Positions 15,064-24,016 of a DNA stretch of 64,000 nucleotides are shown here, piece by piece. The notes beneath the pieces are model-generated. The model searched no databases and was not told where the DNA came from. It saw only the letters and a list, made by a program, of their open reading frames with translations. How positions within the stretch are numbered: the first letter of the stretch is position 1; every line of letters starts with the position of its first letter. Source of the stretch: Subtercola sp. (GTDB lineage Bacteria > Actinomycetota > Actinomycetes > Actinomycetales > Microbacteriaceae); assembly GCA_025463765.1 (NCBI GenBank), contig JAODBC010000027.1, forward strand, positions 78,952-142,951. Direction: 5' to 3'. Both the position numbers and the translations under genes were made by a program.

Positions 15064-16671
15064 TCACATCCTGAAAACGCCGTAGGAGACGTCTTCCATC
15101 GGGGCGCGCGAGCACACGTCGAGAGCGAGCCCGACGATTCTTCTGGTGTCTGCAGGGTCGATGATTCCATCGTCCCAGAGGCGCGCGGTGGCGTAGTAAG
15201 GGCTGCCCTGCTCCTCGAACTGCTCGAGAAGCGGGCGCTTGAATTCGGATTCCGCGTCGGCCGACCATTCGGTGCCCTTCGACTCGAGCTGGTCGCGGTG
15301 CACAGTGGCGAGAACGGATGCGGCCTGCGGGCCACCCATCACCGAGATACGGCTGGCCGGCCACATCCACATGAACCGTGGTGAGTACGCTCGACCGCTC
15401 ATCGAGTAGTTGCCGGCGCCGAACGATCCACCGACCACGACAGTGAGCTTGGGCACCCGGGCGCAGGCGACGGCGTTGACCATCTTGGCACCGTGTTTTG
15501 CGATGCCGCCCATTTCGTACTCCCGCCCGACCATGAAGCCCGTGATGTTCTGCAAAAAGAGGAGAGGGATTTTTCTTCTGTCACAGAGTTCGATGAAGTG
15601 CGCGCCCTTCAGTGCCGACTCGGCGAACAGCACGCCATTGTTGGCGATGATTCCGACCGGATGACCCTCGATGTGGGCGAAGCCCGTGACCAGAGTTCTG
15701 CCGTAGTTCTGTTTGAACTCATGGAACGTGCTGGCGTCGACGATGCGGGCGATGATCTCGCGCGCGTCATAAGGAACCTGTAGGCCCGTGGGCACGACCC
15801 CGTAGAGCTGCGCGGGGTCGACCGTGGGTTCTGCGGACTCTTTGACTATCCACTCACGCTCGCGCGGCGGTGGAAGCTGGGCGATGATGTCGCGAACGAT
15901 CTGAAGCGCGTGTTCGTCGTCTTCAGCGAGGTGATCGGCCACTCCCGAGTACTTGGTGTGCGTGACGCCACCGCCGAGGTCTTCAGCTGTGACGACCTCG
16001 CCCGTCGCTGCCTTCACGAGTGGCGGGCCGCCGAGAAAGATCGTTCCCTGGTTTCGAACGATGATGGTCTCGTCGCTCATCGCAGGCACGTAGGCCCCGC
16101 CGGCCGTGCTGGAGCCCATGACGGCAGCGATCTGCGCAATGCCGCGTGACGACATCCGGGCCTGGTTGTAGAAGATGCGACCGAAATGTTCGCGGTCGGG
16201 AAAGACCTCGTCTTGCCGGGGCAGGAAGGCACCGCCCGAATCCACCAGGTAGACGCAGGGCAGCTCGTTCTCGGCCGCGATCTCTTGCGCCCGCAGATGC
16301 TTCTTCACAGTCATCGGCAGATAGGTTCCGCCCTTGACGGTGGCGTCATTGCAGACGATCATCACCTGGCGCCCGTGAATGACGCCGATCCCTGCGATGA
16401 CGCCGGCTCCGGGAATCTCGTCGTCGTACATGCCGTATGCGGCCAGAGGTGCCACTTCGAGAAAGGGGCTGCCCCGATCAACGAGGTGGTCGATTCGATC
16501 GCGAGGCAGGAGTTTGCCGCGCGCGACATGCCGCTCACGAGAGGCGAGCGGACCACCGAGTGCCGTCTGAGCCAACCGCTCGCGAAGCTCGGTCACCGCA
16601 GCGTGCTGGGCGGCTTCGTTCGCCCGGAACTCAGCGCTTGCGGGCCGCGCATGGCTTGTAAGCGTCTCCAT
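15064..16671 (-). CDS. Acyl-CoA carboxylase beta subunit (probable 3-methylcrotonyl-CoA carboxylase)
   Basis: A 535-residue carboxyltransferase of the MccB/AccD1 subgroup, shown by [74 protein letters not shown] split by usual variation, and [19 protein letters not shown]. It transfers carboxyl from biotin to the gamma carbon of 3-methylcrotonyl-CoA. First gene of the operon that continues with the alpha subunit, MaoC and CitE-like lyase. The promoter gap to the divergent TetR gene holds two related operator-like sites. No acyl-CoA dehydrogenase gene lies in the operon, unlike the mycobacterial equivalent. Confidence 0.92.
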   Translation of the reverse strand: METLTSHARPASAEFRANEAAQHAAVTELRERLAQTALGGPLASRERHVARGKLLPRDRIDHLVDRGSPFLEVAPLAAYGMYDDEIPGAGVIAGIGVIHGRQVMIVCNDATVKGGTYLPMTVKKHLRAQEIAAENELPCVYLVDSGGAFLPRQDEVFPDREHFGRIFYNQARMSSRGIAQIAAVMGSSTAGGAYVPAMSDETIIVRNQGTIFLGGPPLVKAATGEVVTAEDLGGGVTHTKYSGVADHLAEDDEHALQIVRDIIAQLPPPREREWIVKESAEPTVDPAQLYGVVPTGLQVPYDAREIIARIVDASTFHEFKQNYGRTLVTGFAHIEGHPVGIIANNGVLFAESALKGAHFIELCDRRKIPLLFLQNITGFMVGREYEMGGIAKHGAKMVNAVACARVPKLTVVVGGSFGAGNYSMSGRAYSPRFMWMWPASRISVMGGPQAASVLATVHRDQLESKGTEWSADAESEFKRPLLEQFEEQGSPYYATARLWDDGIIDPADTRRIVGLALDVCSRAPMEDVSYGVFRM

Positions 16672-16686
16672 TGACGAATCCGTTTC

Positions 16687-16702
16687 GGTTAGTGATTGCT
16701 AA
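16687..16702 (+). promoter_or_regulatory. TetR operator-like site 1
   Basis: GGTTAGTGATTGCTAA, containing the inverted ends TTAG...CTAA. It matches 12 of 16 positions of the site at 16714-16729 read on the other strand; their centres are 25 bp apart. Both lie between the carboxylase operon and the TetR gene. Confidence 0.6.
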
Positions 16703-16713
16703 TTGTTTTTAAC

Positions 16714-16729
16714 TTACTGATCGCTAACC
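16714..16729 (-). promoter_or_regulatory. TetR operator-like site 2
   Basis: Reverse-strand GGTTAGCGATCAGTAA, inverted copy of site 1 and itself close to palindromic (TTA-NNN-GATC-NNN-TAA-like core). Likely bound by the adjacent TetR protein to control both directions. Confidence 0.6.
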
Positions 16730-16759
16730 GAATTGTCCAGTGACGATTTTTCTCTCGCG

Positions 16760-16765
16760 TACAAT
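16760..16765 (+). promoter_or_regulatory. Candidate -10 box for a leaderless TetR transcript
   Basis: TACAAT, one base from consensus, ends six bases before GTG 16772. That spacing would start RNA at or next to the start codon, and no ribosome site is seen for this gene. No convincing -35 is present. Confidence 0.4.
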
Positions 16766-16771
16766 CGGGCT

Positions 16772-17362
16772 GTGGCGGAGACGTGGCGTGCGACCGAAAA
16801 GGCGCATCGGAGGGAAAGGTACCTGACGGCTGCCGGGCATCTCTTCGCAGAACGGGGATACCACGCCGTCTCCATCGAAGATCTCGGGGCGGCCGTTGGT
16901 GTGAGCGGCCCTGCTCTCTACAATCACTTCGCGAGCAAAGAGAGCATGCTCATCGAGCTGCTCACGAGCGCCAGCGAACGGCTGACAGCCGGCTTCGAGA
17001 AAATCGTGGCCGAAGGAGCTCCCGACCTCCAGGCGCTGCAGAACCTGGTGGCGTTCCACCTCGACTTTGCGCTTTCCGAACCCGACATCATCCGCATCCA
17101 AGACAGAGAACTGGCGAGCCTGCCGGCAGAGGCCAACCACCGAGTCCGCCAATTGCAGCGGCAATACATGAGTGGATGGCAAGCCGTCGTCGCTCGGCTG
17201 CGCCCAGACACTCCGGCCGCAGAACTCGAGGTGAAGATGCATGCTCTCTTCGGCGTTCTCAACTCGACACCGTACAACGTGCAGCTCGAGCCGAGCGCAG
17301 ACGTTCGGGCGGTCCTTTCGGAATCGGCGCTCGTTCTGCTGCTCGGCTCGCGCGCAGACTAA
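16772..17362 (+). CDS. TetR-family regulator of the carboxylase operon
   Basis: A 196-residue TetR protein with HTH in residues ~12-60 (RERYLTAAGHLFAERGYHAV, IEDLGAAVGVSGPALYNHF) and a C-terminal domain with the TetR_C-like LDFALSEPDIIRIQDRELASL pattern known from KstR2/LiuR-type acyl-CoA regulators. GTG 16772 is preferred over TTG 16733 because a -10-like TACAAT lies just before it and the TTG overlaps the promoter. Divergent from the carboxylase operon with two operator-like sites between, so likely a repressor relieved by an acyl-CoA. Overlaps the convergent MaoC-like gene by 4 bases. Confidence 0.88.
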   Translation: MAETWRATEKAHRRERYLTAAGHLFAERGYHAVSIEDLGAAVGVSGPALYNHFASKESMLIELLTSASERLTAGFEKIVAEGAPDLQALQNLVAFHLDFALSEPDIIRIQDRELASLPAEANHRVRQLQRQYMSGWQAVVARLRPDTPAAELEVKMHALFGVLNSTPYNVQLEPSADVRAVLSESALVLLLGSRAD

Positions 17363-18486
17363 TCAGCCAGTTCGACCACCGCGGTTCCCTCGGCCGTGAT
17401 GTCGTCGAGCTGATTGCGGGCCTTCAGCTCGATACTGACCGATCGCCCGTCGATGCCCGTCACTGTGCCGCCACACCACACGGTGTCGCCGAAGATGTCT
17501 GGTCGGCGAAGGCGAACCGTCAGGTTCGTCAGCTTCGCCTCGTCGCCCATCCAGCTCAAGACAGGGTGCGCCATCCATCCGCACTTCTGGGGGCCGTTGT
17601 TGTAGGCGCCTGGCATTCCGATCTCTCGCGCGACATCAGAATTCTGGTGCCCGAGGCTCGGCAGCACGCGTTCACTGAAGTAGGTCGCGTCGTAATTGTT
17701 GGGTAGCTTATCGGGGTTGCTGACCGCCCACGTTCGATAGCGCCACGCCATCTCCGAGGCCTTGTACCCCGGCGATCCAATGCAGCCGGCGTAGTAGGCC
17801 GTCATCGTGATCTGGTCGATCGGACCCTTGACCACCTCGGGAATCGAATCACCGACGGCCGCCTCTGCGACGGTCAGCCGATCTGCGCCACGCCAGTTCT
17901 CTGCCACCGCATGGGCCCGGATGCTCTCGATCTGTTCGTCGGTGTACACCTGCTCGTCCCGTGCCTCGTAGCTGAGGCCCCCGCTGGCGCCGGCTCGCGG
18001 AACGCGGAACGTCGAGGCCTCTGCCGTCGCGAGCAGCGCACCATCTGACTCGCGGTAATAATCGGTGGTGACGCGCTGAATCGCGAACTGATCGGAGTGT
18101 CGTCCGGTGTGCAGGGTGACGGCGCCCATTCGAGCTTCGGGGCGGATGCGGTCGCCGAGCCGAATCTGCTCGTGAAATGCCCATGACGTTCCGGCGTAGA
18201 TCGGCTGCACGCCCGCAAAACCAAGGCCGATCGCACCGTCGAAGCTCGAGTACAAGAAGGTGGGTGGAGCCAGTACAGTCGCCCATTTCGACGTGGCGGC
18301 GTACTGTTCGTCGGAGTACAGCGGGTTCGCGTCACCGATCCCCCACGCGTAGTGCCGAATGCTGTCGAGGCTGGCCTCGCGATTCCATGGCTCCACTCTG
18401 ATCACGAGGCCTTCGAGCTGCTTCGCTTCATCGATCATCTGATCGGTGATCTGCTCGCTGAATTCGAGGTGCTTCATGGTGGTCAT
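17359..18486 (-). CDS. MaoC/FAS1-DH-type double hot-dog protein
   Basis: A 375-residue protein whose first half contains the FAS1-dehydratase-like segment IRHYAWGIGDANPLYSDE and LAPPTFLYSSF (residues ~45-90), and whose second half has GMPGAYNNGPQKCGWM and DIFGDTVWCGGTVTG, a second hot-dog motif. Such double-domain proteins act as acyl-CoA or enoyl-CoA hydratases. ATG 18486 overlaps the CMD stop (ATGA) and has GGGAG upstream. It is the last gene of the ten-gene importer/CoA operon and would hydrate an unsaturated thioester made by the synthetase three genes up (inference). Confidence 0.78.
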   Translation of the reverse strand: MTTMKHLEFSEQITDQMIDEAKQLEGLVIRVEPWNREASLDSIRHYAWGIGDANPLYSDEQYAATSKWATVLAPPTFLYSSFDGAIGLGFAGVQPIYAGTSWAFHEQIRLGDRIRPEARMGAVTLHTGRHSDQFAIQRVTTDYYRESDGALLATAEASTFRVPRAGASGGLSYEARDEQVYTDEQIESIRAHAVAENWRGADRLTVAEAAVGDSIPEVVKGPIDQITMTAYYAGCIGSPGYKASEMAWRYRTWAVSNPDKLPNNYDATYFSERVLPSLGHQNSDVAREIGMPGAYNNGPQKCGWMAHPVLSWMGDEAKLTNLTVRLRRPDIFGDTVWCGGTVTGIDGRSVSIELKARNQLDDITAEGTAVVELAD

Positions 18487-18869
18487 CGTTGCGCTCCCTT
18501 GTCTGCTTCGTTCCATTCCTGCCACGTCTCCCAGAGGTGGTACCCCACCTTGCCCCATCCCGAAACACCCATCACCAAGAAGGCGATCATGAGCGCCTCG
18601 TAAAGCGCGGTCTCGGTGAGGCCGGCGCGACGAGCCGCACTGAGGTGGTTGATCGCACCGTCTTTGTTGCTCACGGCGAGATCGAACATCACCAGCAGCA
18701 GTTCTTTCTGTGCCAAGGGCATGCCGTCGCTGCGATCGGTGTAGATCAGCTCGCGGATGTCGGTGTATGCGTTCGCGAAGTTCTCGTCCATGGCGAACAT
18801 GGCCCCGATGGCCGCAGGAACGCTACCCATCGAGTTCTCATAGTGCTTCAGACGATCCGAGTTGCTCAT
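18483..18869 (-). CDS. Carboxymuconolactone decarboxylase (CMD) family protein
   Basis: A 128-residue AhpD/CMD-like helical protein: LAQKELLLVMFDLAVSNKDG, INHLSAARRAGLTETALYEAL. The CxxC pair of AhpD peroxidases is absent, so a decarboxylase-like or structural function is more likely than peroxidase. Overlaps its neighbours at both ends: TAATG with the synthetase stop and ATGA with the MaoC-like gene. Together with the upstream enolase-superfamily and Fe-ADH genes it recalls aromatic-acid side pathways, but no ring-cleavage dioxygenase is present. Confidence 0.82.
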   Translation of the reverse strand: MSNSDRLKHYENSMGSVPAAIGAMFAMDENFANAYTDIRELIYTDRSDGMPLAQKELLLVMFDLAVSNKDGAINHLSAARRAGLTETALYEALMIAFLVMGVSGWGKVGYHLWETWQEWNEADKGAQR

Positions 18870-20968
18870 TATTTTTCCGTCTCCTTTGTGGTGGTGTAGG
18901 CGAGCGCGTCAACGGCGAGAACGCCGTCGGGCGACACGATGATGGGGTTCAGTTCGAGCAGGCTGATCTCGGTTGCGGCCAACGCCTCGAAAAGTACATC
19001 GATGGTCGCGCAGAGCCGATCGATGTCACCTGCCGGGTTGCCTCGATAGCCAGCCAGGATGCGACCGACGCGTGACGATCGCAGCACGTCTCGCAGCTCG
19101 TCATTCGACCACCCAGACCACAGCATGACCTGGTCGTCGAGAAGCTCGACGAGTACTCCACCCAGACGCACGATGGCCACCAGGCCATACTCAGCATCGC
19201 GAACGATCGCGACCAGCATCTCGTGCCCGGCTCCGGCGCCCGATTGAATGACGACCGCGTCACCGTGCACTTCGCAGACGGTAGCAACGCGAGCGAAGGC
19301 GTCGTCGAGGTCGACGGCGTTGCGCACAACAGCGACCGCGCCGAGTTCTGACCGGTGCGAAATGGTGCGGCCCGCCGCTTTGACCGCGACCGGCAGCCCG
19401 TAGTGCGAAGCGGCCTGGCGAGCCTCGTCGAGGTCGGAGACCACAGTCCATGTCGCCCACGGAAAGTCCTGAGGCAGCAAGGCCGCGATCTCTTCCAAAC
19501 CGAATTGTGTGCCCGCCGGGTCTGGTTCGGGTATCGGCTCAGTCACAGCAGGCTGCTCTCGGAGGTCGGATACCGCGAGCAGGTCGAGAGCGCGAACCGC
19601 GCGCTCAGGCGTCGGTATGACCGCGACACGTTTCTCTGCGAAATCGGCGACGACATCTGCGTCGATCTGGTCGTCTTCGCTCAGATGGGTCAGCACGATG
19701 GCAGCCCCTGCGGGTCTGCCCGCATCCAGCCGAGCGGCCAAGATGCCTCGATCGTGGGCGAGCGACGACTCGACAGCCAAAACGACATCTGTTCCCGGCG
19801 CTGCCGAAAGCGCACTCAGCAGATCGGCGAAGACCTCCGTCTCGCCGAGAAACGGAACGTCGAGCGGATTGTGCACCTCGCTGAGCCGCCCCCCGCTGAT
19901 CTGGCCGAGCCGGTCGGTGATGTCGGTGTTCCATTCGGCCAGTTCGAGCTTGGCTGACCCATGAACCGCGTCGGAGACGATCACCGCACTGGCTCCCGAC
20001 ACTGACGCTACCGAGAGCCGAACGGGCGACCGCACAGAGCCCACGATGTCTGTGAGCACGAGACAATCGCACAACTCGGCAATGCTGCTCACCCGTACGA
20101 AACCTGCATGGTCGAGTACGGCGTGCGAAACATCTGCAGAGCCGACCACACGTCCGGTGTGACTGCCGGCCGCGGCTTGGCCGAGATCACTCTCGGCCAC
20201 CTTGACCACAAACACTCTCTTGCCCGTCGATTCGATCAGTCGAGTGACCGACGCCAGCCAATCGAGGTCGGTCACTGCCTCCAAGAACAGCCCCACTGCT
20301 GACACATCCTCGCGCGGGAGGAGCCCGGCGACGATCTCGAGTGCACCGGTATCCATCTCGTTTCCCGTACTGAACCAGTGGGAAATGCCGATGCCTCTGC
20401 GCAGCAGCGACATGAGAATCCCGTTTCCCGTCGCCCCGCTCTGGGTGACGAGAGCGATCGACCCGACCCGCGGTGCGGCATTCTGCAGCACGCTCGAGAA
20501 GTTGAGATGGGCGCCGGTTCGAGAGCTCATCGTGCCAACACAATTCGGGCCGATCACCCGAAGACGGCGATCTTCCTGCGCCAAGAACGACAGAAGATCG
20601 GCACGGGGCGCACTGTCGCTCCGCTCGAATCCACTGCCGATAACGACGGCAGCACCGACGTCGAGGGCGTCGAGCTGGCGCAGAATGTCGGTGACGTGAG
20701 GGGCCGCCACGCTGACAATGGCGGCGGACGCACTGCCTGGCGTCATCGCCGAGAGAGCGGGAATCGTGTCGAAGCCGAACACCGATGAACGATTCGGATT
20801 TACAACGACAGTCGAGCCCTGGTACCCATATTTCGCCAGATACCTCAACGGCCGCGACGACGACTTCGACGGGTCCGACGAGGCACCCACCACCACCACG
20901 CTCACCGGGTCGACCAGCGTATCGACGAGCTCGACTGAGGCCAGTCGAGGTTCGGTCACCACGTTCAT
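18869..20968 (-). CDS. NDP-forming acyl-CoA synthetase (acetate-CoA ligase ADP-forming family)
   Basis: A 699-residue fusion of the family's alpha and beta parts. Residues ~15-140 are the CoA-binding Rossmann domain (VVVGASSDPSKSSSRPLRYL, VNPNRSSVFG); ~150-460 the succinyl-CoA-ligase-like domain (SQSGATGNGI, GNEMDTGALE, AGSHTGRVVG); ~485-699 an ATP-grasp domain (PVAVKAAGRTISHRSELGAV, GAGHEMLVAIVRDAEYG, ELNPIIVS). It activates a carboxylic acid with ATP via phosphohistidine. Overlaps the Fe-ADH gene by ATGA. In this operon it presumably activates the acid produced from the imported substrate. Confidence 0.9.
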   Translation of the reverse strand: MNVVTEPRLASVELVDTLVDPVSVVVVGASSDPSKSSSRPLRYLAKYGYQGSTVVVNPNRSSVFGFDTIPALSAMTPGSASAAIVSVAAPHVTDILRQLDALDVGAAVVIGSGFERSDSAPRADLLSFLAQEDRRLRVIGPNCVGTMSSRTGAHLNFSSVLQNAAPRVGSIALVTQSGATGNGILMSLLRRGIGISHWFSTGNEMDTGALEIVAGLLPREDVSAVGLFLEAVTDLDWLASVTRLIESTGKRVFVVKVAESDLGQAAAGSHTGRVVGSADVSHAVLDHAGFVRVSSIAELCDCLVLTDIVGSVRSPVRLSVASVSGASAVIVSDAVHGSAKLELAEWNTDITDRLGQISGGRLSEVHNPLDVPFLGETEVFADLLSALSAAPGTDVVLAVESSLAHDRGILAARLDAGRPAGAAIVLTHLSEDDQIDADVVADFAEKRVAVIPTPERAVRALDLLAVSDLREQPAVTEPIPEPDPAGTQFGLEEIAALLPQDFPWATWTVVSDLDEARQAASHYGLPVAVKAAGRTISHRSELGAVAVVRNAVDLDDAFARVATVCEVHGDAVVIQSGAGAGHEMLVAIVRDAEYGLVAIVRLGGVLVELLDDQVMLWSGWSNDELRDVLRSSRVGRILAGYRGNPAGDIDRLCATIDVLFEALAATEISLLELNPIIVSPDGVLAVDALAYTTTKETEK

Positions 20969-22149
20969 GCTGCGACCGCAGACAGTGTGCCCGTGTAGGC
21001 GTTCTCGAGCACTGATCGCACCATCCGGGCATCCGTGACGACCTTCGGGTTGAAGAACAGCCCCCGGTCTTGCATGACCAAGGTCGCGACCCGATCGAGG
21101 TCTTCGTGATGAACGCCCGCCTGCTCGAGGGTGTTCGGCACCCCACAGGCAAACTGGATGTCACGAACCAGTGAGCTCGCCGGCCGCCCGGGTTGCACCT
21201 GCAACCCGGCGCTCAGCGCCGAAGCGAATAGCTCCTGTTTGGCTGCCGTCTCATCTGCGTTGAACTCGAGCACGTACGGCAGCATGACGGAGTTGGCAAC
21301 CCCGTGCGGCACCCCCAGAGAGGCGCCGAGCACGTGGCACACGGCATGATGCAGCCCGACTCGGGCATTAGAGATCACCAGCCCACCCAAGTAGGCCGCG
21401 AGAAGCAGCTCAGTCACCAATTCGTCGTTGCGCGCTCCCTGAGCGTAGGCCGGCAACGCTGAAGCGAACCGTCGAGCTCCTTCGAGAGCGAGCGCATCAG
21501 TGACAGCAGAGGCGCTGCGCGAGTACAGTGCTTCGGCGCAGTGCGCCAGTGCGTTCATCCCCGAGGTGAGCACAAGGTCGGCCGGAACATCGGCGAGAGC
21601 CAGCGGATCGAAGATAAGCAGGCGTGACGCGATCTTCGAGTCCCAGAACACTCGTTTGATGCCCGCGGCATCGGTCGCTCCGCCGCCTGGAGTCACTTCG
21701 GCGCCCGAGAGGGTCGTCGGGATGCTCACCACCGGCAGCTTGGGCTTGAGCAACTGGAGCTGGAACAGCTGGTCGGGAGGCGTGAACGTGCTGCAGTGGC
21801 TGCTCAGCGGGAGGCCCTCTGCCAGCACAATCGAGACCCCCTTCGCCGTATCACTGACGCTGCCTCCGCCATAGGCGATGAACGCGTCGGCCCGGAGGCC
21901 CCTGACCGCAGCGGCGAGTTCTTCGGTGTCGGTGATCGGCGCGTGAGGACGCACATTCGTGAACTCGTAGACGATCTCGAAACCCTCGAGTACCTGCTTG
22001 AGCGATTCGAAACCTCTCGATCGAGATGCCCGGGGGCTGCTCACCAGCACGACCCGCGTGACGCCGATCTGGCTGAGCTCTGCAGCGAGCGCGGCGATGC
22101 TTCCGGGCCCGCACAGAAGCGTCTGTCTGGCTTGGTCGTTTCGAATCAT
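20965..22149 (-). CDS. Iron-containing alcohol dehydrogenase / maleylacetate-reductase-like
   Basis: A 394-residue group III (iron-type) dehydrogenase. NAD loop AYGGGSVSDTAKG near residue 95; metal-binding residues in MNALAHCAEALYS and in GLHHAVCHVLGASLGVPHG (three His of the metal site plus a structural one); LPYVLEFN follows. The N-terminus (LLCGPGSIAALAAEL) looks like maleylacetate reductases, but so do many other alcohol dehydrogenases of this group. GTG/ATG overlap with its upstream neighbour is tight (2-base gap to the enolase-superfamily gene). Probable redox step on an alcohol/ketone or enol intermediate. Confidence 0.85.
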   Translation of the reverse strand: MIRNDQARQTLLCGPGSIAALAAELSQIGVTRVVLVSSPRASRSRGFESLKQVLEGFEIVYEFTNVRPHAPITDTEELAAAVRGLRADAFIAYGGGSVSDTAKGVSIVLAEGLPLSSHCSTFTPPDQLFQLQLLKPKLPVVSIPTTLSGAEVTPGGGATDAAGIKRVFWDSKIASRLLIFDPLALADVPADLVLTSGMNALAHCAEALYSRSASAVTDALALEGARRFASALPAYAQGARNDELVTELLLAAYLGGLVISNARVGLHHAVCHVLGASLGVPHGVANSVMLPYVLEFNADETAAKQELFASALSAGLQVQPGRPASSLVRDIQFACGVPNTLEQAGVHHEDLDRVATLVMQDRGLFFNPKVVTDARMVRSVLENAYTGTLSAVAA

Positions 22150-22150
22150 T

Positions 22151-23260
22151 TCAGTCCTTGTCGGTTCGGTAGTGATTCAGCGTGTCTTTGTCGATCGCGA
22201 TACCGAATCCGGGCTGGCTGCTGACCGCGAGCCGACCGTCTCTGATGACGGGTGGCACCGTCATCAGATCGTTCTCGAGATGGAGGAAGTAGGCGAGTTC
22301 AGCGGGCAGTGTCGCCGTGCTCGCTTGGGCCGCAGCGAACGAGGCCGAGACATTCGTTCCGATTCCGCTGTCACCCTGGCTCGCGACGAGAACAGGCACA
22401 CCCAGCGCCGTACAGAATTCCCGGATGCGTTGCGATTGCGTGATTCCCGTGCGTTGAAGCTTGAGCCCGATCATCGAGGAACGGGCCCCCAGCACTTCGT
22501 TTACCACTTCGCGAGTGGTGATACAGCTCTCATCACCGAGAACCGGCACCGTCGAGGCAGAAACGACGGCCGCCCGGCCGAGCACTTCCTCGGCCGCACA
22601 CGGCTCTTCGATCCAGTCGAGCATTCCCTCGGTGGCACGAACGAACCTGATCGCCTCTGCCGCTGTGAAGCCGTGATTCGCGTCGACGTAGATGACGGCC
22701 TGTGGAGAATGTTCGCGCACTCGTGTGACCAGCTCGATGTCTTTAGTCACGTCGAGCCCCACCTTCACCTTGAGACTGGTGATTCCCAACGTGTCATGCA
22801 GTTCGTCGACTTCGGCGATGAGGGTTGCCGCGTCGCCCGACCCGAGAATCGCCGTGCACCGCACGTCGTGAGCGAAGCCGCCCAGCAGGCTGTGACACGA
22901 AACGCCCAGGGCGTTGCCGATCGCGTCGAAGATGGCGATCTCGACCGACGACTTTGCAGCGACATTCCCCGCGAGGTGCCGCAGCCGGTGCTCGATCTGC
23001 GCGGTCTCGAAGATACTCATGCCCATCAAAGCTGGCGCGATGAGGGTTTCGATCGCGTACGCAAGAGAAACGCCTGTCTCGCCGTAGATCATCGGGCGCG
23101 GAATCGCCTCTGCCGTGCCGGTCACTCCGCTGTCGGTGTGAACGGTCACCAGCAGGTGCTCGGCAGCCGACAGAGTACCCGTGGCGAATTTCACCGTACC
23201 CGTGAGCGGGATGGCAAAGGGCAGGACTTCTATGCGTTCGATGCGATGCTGGCCATTCAT
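22151..23260 (-). CDS. Mandelate racemase/muconate-lactonizing enzyme family (enolase superfamily)
   Basis: A 369-residue enolase-superfamily protein. The general-base motif K-x-K is SLKVKVGLDV (near residue 163); metal ligands are Asp in YVDANHGF, Glu in DWIEEPCA and Asp/Glu in VLGDESCIT; the opposite-face Lys is in IGLKLQRTGIT. This set places it in the MLE subgroup (muconate cycloisomerase, dipeptide epimerase, o-succinylbenzoate synthase, N-acylamino-acid racemase). Specificity is not readable. It directly follows the LivF gene, so it likely acts on the imported compound or an early derivative. Confidence 0.87.
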   Translation of the reverse strand: MNGQHRIERIEVLPFAIPLTGTVKFATGTLSAAEHLLVTVHTDSGVTGTAEAIPRPMIYGETGVSLAYAIETLIAPALMGMSIFETAQIEHRLRHLAGNVAAKSSVEIAIFDAIGNALGVSCHSLLGGFAHDVRCTAILGSGDAATLIAEVDELHDTLGITSLKVKVGLDVTKDIELVTRVREHSPQAVIYVDANHGFTAAEAIRFVRATEGMLDWIEEPCAAEEVLGRAAVVSASTVPVLGDESCITTREVVNEVLGARSSMIGLKLQRTGITQSQRIREFCTALGVPVLVASQGDSGIGTNVSASFAAAQASTATLPAELAYFLHLENDLMTVPPVIRDGRLAVSSQPGFGIAIDKDTLNHYRTDKD

Positions 23261-23308
23261 TCAGATCTCCTTTGATTGCTGACGTGCTGCGTACTCGAGG
23301 CGTCTCAC

Positions 23309-24016
23309 TTACAAGAAGGCCGCCTCAATTGCCTCGCGAGTCAATACGACATTCGCCGCTCCCAGCTCGACCTGCTTGCCGAGACTGAGCACCAGAACCC
23401 GCTCACACGTCTCGCGCACGACGGTGAGGCTCTGCTCCGCGATGACCACCGCCATCGAATCGAGTTCGCGCATAGTGCCCAGACTCTCGACGAGCTGCTC
23501 CACAGCTATGGGTGAAAGCCCGAGCGAAGGTTCGTCGAGCAAGAGCACCTTCGGCCTCGAAACCGCAGCGCGCGCTATCGCGAGAGTCTGCTGCTGACCA
23601 CCCGACAACTGGCCGGCAGCCCGCGAGCGCAAGTCGGTCAAGATCGGAAAGAGCTCATACGCCAGATCGAGCGCCTCACGCGCAGCGAGCCCCTTGGCGT
23701 TCACGACACCACCCCTGATGTGGTCTTCTACCGTGAGGTCTGGCCACAATTCCCGGGCTTCCGGCACCAATACGAGCCCTTCACTCCACCGTCGCCACGG
23801 CATGTGACGGGTGATGTCGATTCCCGCGAGCTCGATCGTGCCGCGCAGCGACGGAAGCAGCCCGGCGATGGCCTGCATCAATGCACTCTTTCCAGCGCCG
23901 TTCGAACCCACGATGCCCAGGTAGCGCCCCGGCTCCACACTGAACGCCACGTCTTCGACGACGGCGACCTGCGTGTAACCAGAGCTCAGACCCTTCACCT
24001 CCAATGCGGCGGTCAT
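23309..24016 (-). CDS. livF: Branched-chain amino-acid-type ABC transporter ATPase LivF
   Basis: A 235-residue LivF-type ATPase: Walker A GSNGAGKSA (note Ala in place of the usual Thr/Ser after Lys-Ser), signature LSGGQQQTLAIARA, Walker B VLLLDEPSLGLSP. It powers uptake through the LivHM channel encoded upstream. ATGA overlap with livG. The Liv name denotes family only: clusters like this import aromatic, dicarboxylic or other organic acids as often as branched-chain amino acids. Confidence 0.9.
   Translation of the reverse strand: MTAALEVKGLSSGYTQVAVVEDVAFSVEPGRYLGIVGSNGAGKSALMQAIAGLLPSLRGTIELAGIDITRHMPWRRWSEGLVLVPEARELWPDLTVEDHIRGGVVNAKGLAAREALDLAYELFPILTDLRSRAAGQLSGGQQQTLAIARAAVSRPKVLLLDEPSLGLSPIAVEQLVESLGTMRELDSMAVVIAEQSLTVVRETCERVLVLSLGKQVELGAANVVLTREAIEAAFL

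Noticed and set aside
13026..15335. Longer start for the carboxylase alpha subunit up to 15335
   Set aside because: The extra 92 residues overlap the beta-subunit gene and lack family features; MFDTVLIANRGEIA at 15059 is the proper N-terminus.
20965..23260. Complete chlorocatechol-type ortho-cleavage pathway (MLE plus maleylacetate-reductase-like)
   Set aside because: There is no catechol dioxygenase, and the only dienelactone hydrolase lies 40 kb away in an unrelated context; both families have many other specificities.
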